This document shows positions 33,512 through 40,900 of a stretch of 42,421 nt of DNA, piece after piece; the stretch's first letter is position 1; every line of letters starts with the position of its first letter. A program made the position numbers and the translations under genes. The DNA is from JBLHKS01 sp047620505 (GTDB lineage Bacteria > Verrucomicrobiota > Verrucomicrobiia > Verrucomicrobiales > DEV007): positions 1 through 42,421 of the forward strand of contig JBLHKS010000043.1 in NCBI GenBank assembly GCA_047620505.1. Reading direction: 5' to 3'. A model generated the notes under the pieces. It ran no database searches, was not told the DNA's origin, and worked only from the letters and a program-made list of their open reading frames with translations.

Positions 33512-35254
33512 ATGAGACGGGTCCTGACCATTGTTCTCTGCCTCATAATCGGTGCAGCAGCTGCTGGGCGTGCGCAGGAGGGTGAAGATCCGTTTTTCTT
33601 CGCGGACATGAGCCGTCCGCCGTTCGACGCTTCCCAAATTACGGCTGAGGACAAGATCCTGACCGTTTTGCGAAACGGCGGCGCAATCCTTGCGCGAAAC
33701 ATCCGGATTTCGAATCGCACGCGGGCTCAACTGATTGCAGTTTCGTTAACGATCGACCCTGAGCATAAACTTGCTTTCGATACGAACGCGCTACTCAGGA
33801 AAAAGGAAACTCCGCCGCCGATTCTAATCAAAGGAACGGACGGCGGCGAGCAGATCGACGTCAACGTGATCGCCCAAGACCTACTGGCGGCGACGTACGT
33901 GATCTATGGGGATTTCAATAATGCTAAGAACAAGGAAGCGCTGAAACTCGTTGCGATGCTCTACGACATTTGTGTGACGATTTACCCAACTGATACGGAG
34001 CTGAAATATTCGCGTGAGATTTTCCTCGAAAACAATTCGGAGGCGGCTTGGGATGAGATTTTGAAGCCCTCGGACGGGAAGGCCGCGGAGGGATCGGTGA
34101 ATCCGCCTCAGACGATGCGGCCGCTGGCGGTACGTGGACTGGAGTTAAAAAATAAGAAGTCTGAAATCAGCGGACTTCGCCTGGTGGTGAGCCAAACCGG
34201 AATTGAGGCGGCCGCGAGCCGGATGAGCGCGACGCACATGGAAAATGTGCGGGATGAGGGGGCGACTCGGCGTTTGCGGCTGATTTTGAAGGAGGGAAAA
34301 AGCAGCAGCGAGGGGCTGGATGCGATCGCGGACTTCATGGAGCTTCGGCATGGCGATTGGATCAAAGACGGCGTGATCGAGTTCGCGTTTCGGGATCGAA
34401 ATCTGATGGAGGAGAAGGAATTGGTTAGTCTGGCATGTGGTTTGATGGTCGAGGGGCTCGTGGCAGGAGAGGGGATCGATCCCGGTTTCGCCTGCGTGGG
34501 GGCGATGAAAGCCGACGGCTCAGTTCAGCCGGTAGCCGGTCCGCTTAGAAAATTGCGCAGCGCGCGGATCGCCGGTTGCAAAGTCGTTGCGCTGCCGAAC
34601 GCCAATCGCTTCGCTGTCATCGATCTCGCGATCCTGGGTCAAGCCGGGCTGCTGTCCGAGGTCCAGATTTTCATCGTCGGAAATTTCGACCACGCCTGGA
34701 GCCTTGCGAGGACCGCGCGGCCCGAAGCGATTCAAGAGTCGATTGACGAATTCGCGGGGCTTCAGAAATCGTTCGCGAGCGATGGCGTGCTCGAAACGAT
34801 TCGTTCCACCGAAGGCAAAGCGACGCTGGAGCGAATCCTGGCTCGCACGCCGAATCACGCCTCTGCGCGTTTGATGCTGGGCTTCGCAGATGGCCAACTG
34901 CCGAGTCGATTGAGCCTGAACGGATCGGTCGAAGAACTCTTGATCGAATTCGGGAAGCTCACTGCAATGGTCGACTTGCCGCTCAAGGTTGCGCCTTCGG
35001 CGGCGAGCGAATTGAAGGACTTTCAAGAGTCGGTTGCCAGGCTGAAAGAGATCAATGTCAGGGTCGAGCTGCGGGCAAAGGCCTACTCGGATGCGCTGTT
35101 GAAATTTGCCGAGGCGATGGAAGGGCAGAAGCGGGCTGGCGGCTCAGCAGCTGCTGGAACGCAATTGCACGAACGCGGAGTCACAGCACTGAAGGAAGCT
35201 TCGGCGGCGTTGAAGCAAATCCAGACCGACCCGGAGTTACTCGAGAGGTTTTAG
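33512..35254 (+). CDS. Secreted protein with degenerate Lon-protease (S16)-like domain
   Basis: A 580-residue exported protein. ATG 33512 starts a signal peptide (MRRVLTIVLCLIIGAAAAGR). The central part (about 230-430) resembles the Lon/S16 proteolytic fold. GLRLVVSQTGIEAAASRMSA is a plausible early strand. FACVGAMKADGSVQPVAGPL corresponds to the Lon strand 'TGEITLRGRVLPIGG', and RSARIAGCKVVALPNAN to the 'AAHRAGIKTVLIPKEN' strand. At the catalytic Ser site (DGPSAG in Lon) the sequence reads EEKELVS, and at the Lys site (GGLKEK) it reads AGPLRK, so it is probably not an active Ser-Lys protease. The remainder (about 440-580) is helical. The assignment rests on visual alignment only. It lies 58 bases after the GHL10 gene and 64 before the TMEM43 gene. 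Confidence 0.55.
   Translation: MRRVLTIVLCLIIGAAAAGRAQEGEDPFFFADMSRPPFDASQITAEDKILTVLRNGGAILARNIRISNRTRAQLIAVSLTIDPEHKLAFDTNALLRKKETPPPILIKGTDGGEQIDVNVIAQDLLAATYVIYGDFNNAKNKEALKLVAMLYDICVTIYPTDTELKYSREIFLENNSEAAWDEILKPSDGKAAEGSVNPPQTMRPLAVRGLELKNKKSEISGLRLVVSQTGIEAAASRMSATHMENVRDEGATRRLRLILKEGKSSSEGLDAIADFMELRHGDWIKDGVIEFAFRDRNLMEEKELVSLACGLMVEGLVAGEGIDPGFACVGAMKADGSVQPVAGPLRKLRSARIAGCKVVALPNANRFAVIDLAILGQAGLLSEVQIFIVGNFDHAWSLARTARPEAIQESIDEFAGLQKSFASDGVLETIRSTEGKATLERILARTPNHASARLMLGFADGQLPSRLSLNGSVEELLIEFGKLTAMVDLPLKVAPSAASELKDFQESVARLKEINVRVELRAKAYSDALLKFAEAMEGQKRAGGSAAAGTQLHERGVTALKEASAALKQIQTDPELLERF
33555..33566. repeat. Dispersed palindrome copy 18
   Basis: A 12-bp palindrome in the signal peptide of the Lon-like protein, phase Ala-Ala-Ala. 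Confidence 0.9.
35145..35156. repeat. Dispersed palindrome copy 19
   Basis: A 12-bp palindrome in a Gly/Ser/Ala linker near the C-terminus of the Lon-like protein, phase Ala-Ala-Ala. Confidence 0.9.
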
Positions 35255-35318
35255 CGGTGGCTCGGCGTGGCTGCGATTCTTCCTTGTGAGAGTCCGGACC
35301 TTGGCCCACAATTCCGTC

Positions 35319-36512
35319 ATGAGTGAAGGAGGAGGATTTTTCAGCCGGATGAAGAACGCGTTTGTCGGCATTTTGGTCGGCATCGCAATGTTTTTTGGAT
35401 CGTTTGCACTGATTTGGTGGAACGAGGGAAATGCGGTCGACGATTTCAGGTCGATAGGCGAACTCGATCAGCTAACCGTCGCTGCTTCAGCCGAAAAGGT
35501 AGATCCGAAAAATGAAGGCAACCCGGTTCACATCACGGCCGAAGCGACTACTGAAGAACGACTCGAAGATAGCGCGTTCGGCATCGGCGCTGTAGCGATC
35601 CGACTTCAGCGGCGGGTCGAAATGTATCAGTGGGAAGAAAGTTCGAATTCGAAGTCTGATTCGAGCGAAAAGACATACTCCTATCGTAAAGTCTGGTCAG
35701 AGAAGGCGATTCAATCTGCCAAGTTCAATGAGGCCTCGACCCATAAGAATCCTGGGATGAAATGGTCGAAGTACACTCCGAATGCCTCGGATGTGAGTTT
35801 TGGCCAAGCCTTCAAGCTTCCTGAATTTTTGATCGAGGATCTCGACAATTTTACGGCGCTCCCCGTCAAGGAAACGCCGCCAGAGATTCCGAATGCGAAG
35901 CTGCACGAAGGCGGGCTCTACATTTCCGATGGGGGAGGCAGCGAGAGTTTTCCAATGATCGGCGACTACCAGGTCAAATTCTCCGTCGTCAATCCCGGGC
36001 CGGCGAGTTTGATCGCCAAGCAAGTGGGCAATTCGTTTGAAAAGTGGAGAACCGAAAAAGTCGATCCGCCTAAAGAAAAATTCATCATCCGAGCCGGGAC
36101 GCACACTCAGTCGGCGCTGATTGAAATCCTGGAGGACAGGGCAAAACTGATCATGTGGCTGCTGCGAGGTGGCGGGTTTCTCCTGATGTTTTTCGGCATT
36201 CTGGCGATTGTGAAACCGATTTCCGTCATTGCGGATGCGATTCCGTTTATCGGGAATTTCATCGAGGGCGGAATCGCGATTGTCGCCGGCTTGGTCGCCG
36301 GAATTCTCACCCTGATCACGATCATCATCGCTTGGGTCGCGCATCGGCCGGTCGTCGCGTTGATTCTCCTCGTTGGAGTTGGCTTTCTGATTTTCCTCCT
36401 CGTTAGGCGCTCAAAAGCCGGTAAGGCGGCCAGGCAACGACTGCCTCATCCGCACGACACTCCGCCTCCTCCTCCAGGCTTGGACACACCGCCTCCTCCT
36501 CCCGTGGGCTGA
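35319..36512 (+). CDS. TMEM43-family membrane protein with proline-rich tail
   Basis: A 397-residue TMEM43/LUMA-type protein. ATG 35319 precedes GGGFFSRMKNAFVGILVGIA. The N-terminal helix (about 12-35) and three or four C-terminal helices (about 280-372) flank a large extracytoplasmic-type domain containing DQLTVAASAEKVDP and ITAEATTEERLEDSAFGIGA, matching the bacterial TMEM43 layout. The C-terminal tail after RRSKAGKAARQRLPHPH is a 27-base tandem repeat in DNA giving DTPPPPPGLDTPPPPPVG. The cellular role in bacteria is unknown; the eukaryotic relatives sit in the ER/nuclear envelope. The convergent DUF1549 gene ends 21 bases beyond. Confidence 0.85.
   Translation: MSEGGGFFSRMKNAFVGILVGIAMFFGSFALIWWNEGNAVDDFRSIGELDQLTVAASAEKVDPKNEGNPVHITAEATTEERLEDSAFGIGAVAIRLQRRVEMYQWEESSNSKSDSSEKTYSYRKVWSEKAIQSAKFNEASTHKNPGMKWSKYTPNASDVSFGQAFKLPEFLIEDLDNFTALPVKETPPEIPNAKLHEGGLYISDGGGSESFPMIGDYQVKFSVVNPGPASLIAKQVGNSFEKWRTEKVDPPKEKFIIRAGTHTQSALIEILEDRAKLIMWLLRGGGFLLMFFGILAIVKPISVIADAIPFIGNFIEGGIAIVAGLVAGILTLITIIIAWVAHRPVVALILLVGVGFLIFLLVRRSKAGKAARQRLPHPHDTPPPPPGLDTPPPPPVG
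36456..36509 (+). repeat. 27-base tandem repeat, proline-rich tail
   Basis: Two imperfect 27-base units encode DTPPPPPGL and DTPPPPPVG at the end of the TMEM43 protein; replication slippage is a plausible origin. Confidence 0.75.
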
Positions 36513-36532
36513 ATCGCCCGCGAGGAGTTTGC

Positions 36533-39500
36533 TCAAGGCATCATCACCATTTCAGGCGAGTTCAACAACGCCCAAACGGCGTCTTCCATCCGCTCGCGCC
36601 ATTCGGATCTGAGGAAACGCGTCGGCGGATCGCCCTGACGCGCGGCTTCTTCCATCTCGACCTTGATCACGTTTGCCTCGGTGTTGAGATGGTTCGACCA
36701 GGAGACGTAGCGGAAACGATGCGGCTCAGTTTTCGGTGCGACCTGGGCCTCGGGAATAACGCGATCGTCGTAGCCGGAGGAGAGGAGCGCAGTGAAGCGT
36801 TCGCGCTCTTCATCCGTCGGTTTGCGAGTGACGATCTGAAGAAAAATGTCGTCCAGCAGCTGCTGGAGCGAGACGTCCCGGATCGCGATCGCCGTTAGCC
36901 CGCTTTCATCGGTCAGGCGCGTCAGCCAGGTTCCCATCACGCCGTTGGCGAGAACGCCGGGTTGAATCAGATTCGGCTCCTCTTCGCGTTCGGTCAGGGG
37001 CTCAGGACGCGAGTTACGCCAGCCGAATGCTTTCAGCGTGTCGGCGATTGCTTGAGCGCGCGGAAGCGCCAGGCTCGGGCGGTCGCGTTCGTTGCCCATC
37101 GTGCTGAACTCCCACGCTCGTTGCGGGAAACCGAAGTTGAGGAAATTCGCGCCCGCCAGTGAGCCTTCGACATCGAGGGTCAACTCCTCAGTCACCATCG
37201 ATTGCCCAACGGATGCGAAAGCCGAATCGACGATCTGCTCTGCGCTCATTCGGCGTCGGTAGGGCCCTTCGAAGAGGCGGTCTTCGGCTGGGGAGTTGAT
37301 CGGCGCGTCAACCGCTTCGCGCTGGTAGCTTTTGGAATTCATAATCACCTGCGCAAGGTGTTTCAGGTCATAACCGGAAAGAATCAGCTCGTCCGTCAGG
37401 CGCGCGAGGAGCTCCGGATTGCTTGGCTTCGCGCCTTCCCAATCGTCGACCGGATCGACAACGCCCGCGCCCATGAAGCGCGCCCACACTCGGTTCGCTA
37501 CGACCTCGGCAAATCTGCCTGACGCCGTGACCTGAGCCGCCAGACGCAGCCGAGTGTCCTTCGAATTCCCAATAATCGCGTCAGGAACCTCCGGCGCGAA
37601 TTCAGCAAACGGCCAATCAGGTTGAATCGCTTCGCCCGGCTTGAGAGTGACTTCGATTAGCGATTCACGGCTTTGTTTCTCAAAAAATGCCGCAGGAACG
37701 GTGCTCGACGCCGGCAACTTGATCGGCTGACGCCCTAACATTGCGGCCATCTGGAAAAGATCGCCCTGTTTCCAATCGTGATACGGCGCGTCGTGACAGC
37801 GGGCGCATTTCATCTCCACACCGAGGAAAGCGGAGCCGATCACGTGGGCCTTCGCCGCCATCGGCACATCATTTTCGGTAGCGATCGCGAATCCGGCCGT
37901 GCCGCCGTACCACGCGCTGCCGCGCATCTGGATCAGCTCCGTTGCGAACCGGTCCATCGGCTTGTTGTCGGCCATCGCCTCGCGAATCCAGTAGCGGAAC
38001 GGGCCGGTGTTGTTGAGCTTCGGCTTGAGAATGTTCGGGTTCTCTGCGAGCACGTCCTGCCAGTACCCAACCCAGTTGTCCGCCCAGCGATCGTCCGCCA
38101 GCAGCTGCTCGACTAGTTTTGCGCGCTTGTCAGGGGCGTTGTCTTCGAGAAACGCCTTCGCTTCGGCCAAATTCGGCGGTACGCCAACCGTGTCGAGAAA
38201 CGCACGACGCAAAAAGGTTTCGTCTCCGACGATCGGGCTGATCTCGACCGTTTGCGTTGCTTCCGTGGGAAGCGCAGCGCCTTCAGCGATCCACTTTTTC
38301 AGCGCAGCGATTTGATCTGCGGTGAGGCCGTCGCCCTTCGGCGGCATGCGATCGTCATCCGGATCGGCAGTGACTAACTCGATCAAAAAACTTTCCTCCG
38401 GCTTGCCCGGCACGATCGCGGGAATCTCCGAATCGCCGCCTACGAGCAGGTTCTCGCGAACTTTCATGTCGAGTCCGCCCTTCACTTTGTCGCCGTGGCA
38501 GCGGTAGCAGGCCTCGGCGAGGAGCGGCTCGATTTCTTCCTGGTAAAACTGGTCACCGGGCGAAACTTCCGCGCCTCCGGCTTCACGATTCACCTCAGCG
38601 ATTCGCCTCTCGATAAGGTCGTCAATCGGCCGAGGTGTCGCGTCTGCGACTAGGGTCCGGTACGCAAAATCGTGACGCTCCTTCCAGAAACCAGCTTGCA
38701 GCGCGTTCTTAGCTCGCCGGTTCGTTGCGTCCAGATTTTTGAATTGGATTCCCTGCTCAGCGCTCGTCGCCAGCCAGCCTTCGTCGGTCAAATCTCGGCC
38801 TCCTACGATTTGAAACATCTCGCCAGGTTTCGCCGTCGCGAAGACGGTTTCGCCGAACTCCATCCGATAGGCCGGCCCGCCAACGATGATCTCGAATAGC
38901 ACGGTGTGCTTGCCGCCTGCCGATTCAAACTCGATCAGTTTTTCGTCGTCATTCATCGCGGCCGGTCGCATTCCTTTGATCGGAACCTCCGGCAAGGGAT
39001 CGACCACGTGGTGTGCCCCGCCTCGATTCGGCTGCTTCCGGGTCGTAACCAGGATTTCGTCGTCAATCCAGAGCCTCGCCATTCCTGCTGAACGAACCAG
39101 CAGCTGCTGGTTGCCAGCGGGCAGCTCGATCTGGCCCCACGCACGGACGAGAACCGTTTTTCCCCAGTCCTCGCGAACGCCCCAATCGTCATAAGCTTGA
39201 GGAACCCGTGTGAACGCGAATTCGGCCTGCTCCCACTCGGTATGCAGATCGATTCCGGCCGTTGGAATCGAATCGATTTTGCTGATCGGCCCAAACATCT
39301 GCACGAGAATTTTGCCCTCCGGAATCTCGGGTTTCGGCAACGGCTTAGGTTTGTAATTCCAGCGCGATTTCAGCTCTTCGGGGCTGAGAATCGTTCGGTA
39401 GAGCGCGATTTCGTCCATTTTGCCGTCGAAGCAATTTCCAAGACTTCCTTTCATCGTCGAACCGATCCAAACTTCGTCGTCATCGACTACGGGCGGCTGA

Positions 39501-40114
39501 GTCGTCTCGCCTCCCATGTCCCATTTGCCTTTGACTTCCTGACCATCGAGATAACCACGAATGCTTTTGGGATCGCCAAATTTGTAAGTCACCGCGACGT
39601 GATGCCAGCCGCTGCCAGCCGCGAATCCGGCTCCCGAAGTCCAGCGATGCCAGTCGCCAGGGTGATCGCCGTTTTTTCGACTGCGGAAAAGGAAATTCAC
39701 GCACGCGCCGCTCCCGCTTTTGCGAAGCCGAAGCGCCCAGTTCTGATTGACGCTTGGAAAGCCCGGACGCCCGGTTCGGCCCTTGGTCAGGATGCAGGCC
39801 TGCTGATCGATCAGGTCCAGATTGACCCAAGCTTCGGCTGTAAATTCGTCCCCGTTGTCGAAATCAAAACGGCTGTCGGCACCTTCGTCCTGCAGCGCAA
39901 TCCAGCTTGGCCTGGAAAGCTCAAGCGCCGGATTTTTTTCGGGAAAGTCTGGAAATTCGGGTGCTGTCGGACCATCGCTGGTGAGCGTGATCGTTCCGGT
40001 TTGAGCAGCTGCTGGATCGAGCTTGTCGTCGAACGACCATTTGAAGACGGGATCGGCAGCGGCAAGCGAGCTGATAAGTGCGAGATTGAGGAGGGTGAAT
40101 CGACGCAGGTGCAT
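36533..40114 (-). CDS. LamG-PSCyt1-DUF1549-DUF1553 secreted protein
   Basis: A 1193-residue protein. The open frame extends to 40435, but ATG 40114 gives a signal peptide (MHLRRFTLLNLALISSLAAA). An N-terminal LamG/concanavalin-like domain spans about 25-230 (SWIALQDEGADSRFDFDNGD, GSGWHHVAVTYKFGDPKSIR, DEVWIGSTMKGSLGNCFDGK). A PA14/beta-sandwich-like region follows (LPAGNQQLLVRSAGMARLWI). Then come PSCyt1 with ACYRCHGDKVKGG (Cys536-Cys539-His540), a diverged DUF1549 including FLRRAFLDTVGVPPN and a second CxxCH (MKCARCHDAPYHD, about 770), and DUF1553 (FAEVVANRVWARFMGAGVVD and FEGPYRRRMSAEQIVDSAF). No DUF1501 neighbour is present on this strand, unlike the 16.8-21.5 kb locus. Three exact copies of the dispersed palindrome and one GAG-CAG variant lie in it. 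Confidence 0.9.
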   Translation of the reverse strand: MHLRRFTLLNLALISSLAAADPVFKWSFDDKLDPAAAQTGTITLTSDGPTAPEFPDFPEKNPALELSRPSWIALQDEGADSRFDFDNGDEFTAEAWVNLDLIDQQACILTKGRTGRPGFPSVNQNWALRLRKSGSGACVNFLFRSRKNGDHPGDWHRWTSGAGFAAGSGWHHVAVTYKFGDPKSIRGYLDGQEVKGKWDMGGETTQPPVVDDDEVWIGSTMKGSLGNCFDGKMDEIALYRTILSPEELKSRWNYKPKPLPKPEIPEGKILVQMFGPISKIDSIPTAGIDLHTEWEQAEFAFTRVPQAYDDWGVREDWGKTVLVRAWGQIELPAGNQQLLVRSAGMARLWIDDEILVTTRKQPNRGGAHHVVDPLPEVPIKGMRPAAMNDDEKLIEFESAGGKHTVLFEIIVGGPAYRMEFGETVFATAKPGEMFQIVGGRDLTDEGWLATSAEQGIQFKNLDATNRRAKNALQAGFWKERHDFAYRTLVADATPRPIDDLIERRIAEVNREAGGAEVSPGDQFYQEEIEPLLAEACYRCHGDKVKGGLDMKVRENLLVGGDSEIPAIVPGKPEESFLIELVTADPDDDRMPPKGDGLTADQIAALKKWIAEGAALPTEATQTVEISPIVGDETFLRRAFLDTVGVPPNLAEAKAFLEDNAPDKRAKLVEQLLADDRWADNWVGYWQDVLAENPNILKPKLNNTGPFRYWIREAMADNKPMDRFATELIQMRGSAWYGGTAGFAIATENDVPMAAKAHVIGSAFLGVEMKCARCHDAPYHDWKQGDLFQMAAMLGRQPIKLPASSTVPAAFFEKQSRESLIEVTLKPGEAIQPDWPFAEFAPEVPDAIIGNSKDTRLRLAAQVTASGRFAEVVANRVWARFMGAGVVDPVDDWEGAKPSNPELLARLTDELILSGYDLKHLAQVIMNSKSYQREAVDAPINSPAEDRLFEGPYRRRMSAEQIVDSAFASVGQSMVTEELTLDVEGSLAGANFLNFGFPQRAWEFSTMGNERDRPSLALPRAQAIADTLKAFGWRNSRPEPLTEREEEPNLIQPGVLANGVMGTWLTRLTDESGLTAIAIRDVSLQQLLDDIFLQIVTRKPTDEERERFTALLSSGYDDRVIPEAQVAPKTEPHRFRYVSWSNHLNTEANVIKVEMEEAARQGDPPTRFLRSEWRERMEDAVWALLNSPEMVMMP
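36852..36867. repeat. Dispersed palindrome copy 20
   Basis: A 16-bp palindrome TCCAGCAGCTGCTGGA in the LamG-DUF1553 gene, phase Gln-Gln-Leu-Leu on the minus strand. Confidence 0.9.
38100..38109. repeat. Dispersed palindrome copy 21
   Basis: A 10-bp core in DUF1549 of the same gene (LVEQLLADD), at the same family position as copy 9 in its paralogue. Confidence 0.85.
39095..39112. repeat. Dispersed palindrome copy 22 (longest)
   Basis: An 18-bp perfect palindrome AACCAGCAGCTGCTGGTT in the LamG-DUF1553 gene, phase Gln-Gln-Leu-Leu. Confidence 0.92.
40004..40013. repeat. Dispersed palindrome copy 23
   Basis: A 10-bp core near the 5' end of the LamG gene, phase Ala-Ala-Ala on the minus strand. 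Confidence 0.85.
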
Positions 40115-40236
40115 GGGTGGAATCTGGATTGGAAAACTCCCAATTTCACCCGGAATTCGACGGCGATTTTCCGCGCGCTGCATTTTCATTACCAGAATTG
40201 GTTTGATTGAGCCTGAAATGAGCGCACGCTTTATCC

Positions 40237-40518
40237 GTGATTCGCAGCTTCGGCGATAGACATTCGGAAAAGGTTTGGAGTGGCGAATACTCGAAAAAGT
40301 TTCCCCGCGAAATCCAACCTGGCGCGAGGGAGCGGATGGTAATTTTAAACGAAGCCCGAAAACTTGAAGATCTCTATTTTCCTCCCTCCAACGGTTTTCA
40401 TGCATTGAGCGGAAAATTGAGCGGATTCTACGCACTGAGGATAAACCGTCAGTGGCGAGTGATATTCGCTTGGGAAAATGGGGACGCCGAACAGGTCAAA
40501 ATCTCTGACTACCATTGA
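40237..40518 (+). CDS. higB: HigB-type toxin
   Basis: A 93-residue RelE-superfamily HigB toxin from GTG 40237, the only sensible start at the family's N-terminus (MIRSFGDRHSEKVWSGE). Hallmarks include the mid-protein LEDLYFPPSNGFHALSGKLS, GFYALRINRQWRVIFAWENG and the terminal ISDYH, close to the HigB consensus (PPGN-x-LHxLxG, WRLTFxFxDG, DYH). Homologues cleave mRNA at the ribosome. The antitoxin gene follows 7 bases later, giving the toxin-first order typical of higBA. Confidence 0.9.
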   Translation: MIRSFGDRHSEKVWSGEYSKKFPREIQPGARERMVILNEARKLEDLYFPPSNGFHALSGKLSGFYALRINRQWRVIFAWENGDAEQVKISDYH

Positions 40519-40525
40519 ACTTGTG

Positions 40526-40840
40526 ATGAAAGAAGACCGCCTGCCACCAATAGGAAATCTCGTCGGACGCATGCTCGATGAAGGAATTCGCGCGACCGGA
40601 AAGTCAAAAGCGGCGGTTGCCCGTGATCTCGGTGTGCCGGCCGCCCGCGTATCCGATGTGATTGCAGGAAGACGCGGACTAACGCCGGAATTCGCGCTCC
40701 GCCTCGGTCGATATTTTGCCACAAGTGCCGAATATTGGCTGGGGATTCAGATGCAGTGTGAACTTGATCAGCTTCGATTCGAAAGAGCGGATGAAATAGA
40801 TAAGGAAGTTCAACCGGCTGAACTTCAAGGCGTCGCCTGA
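40526..40840 (+). CDS. higA: HigA-type XRE antitoxin
   Basis: A 104-residue HigA antitoxin. The frame opens at 40478 inside higB; ATG 40526 after the higB stop is preferred. It shows the HigA layout: PPIGNLVGRMLDEGI, then a helix-turn-helix at about 28-62 (SKAAVARDLGVPAARVSDVI, GRRGLTPEFALRLGRYF) and a C-terminal SAEYWLGIQMQCELDQLR. It should bind HigB and repress the shared promoter upstream of 40237. Confidence 0.9.
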   Translation: MKEDRLPPIGNLVGRMLDEGIRATGKSKAAVARDLGVPAARVSDVIAGRRGLTPEFALRLGRYFATSAEYWLGIQMQCELDQLRFERADEIDKEVQPAELQGVA

Positions 40841-40900
40841 GCGTTTTCACCAAAGCTCCAAGCCGGATGACTTGTCGAAGACTCTGTGCCAGATTCGGCG

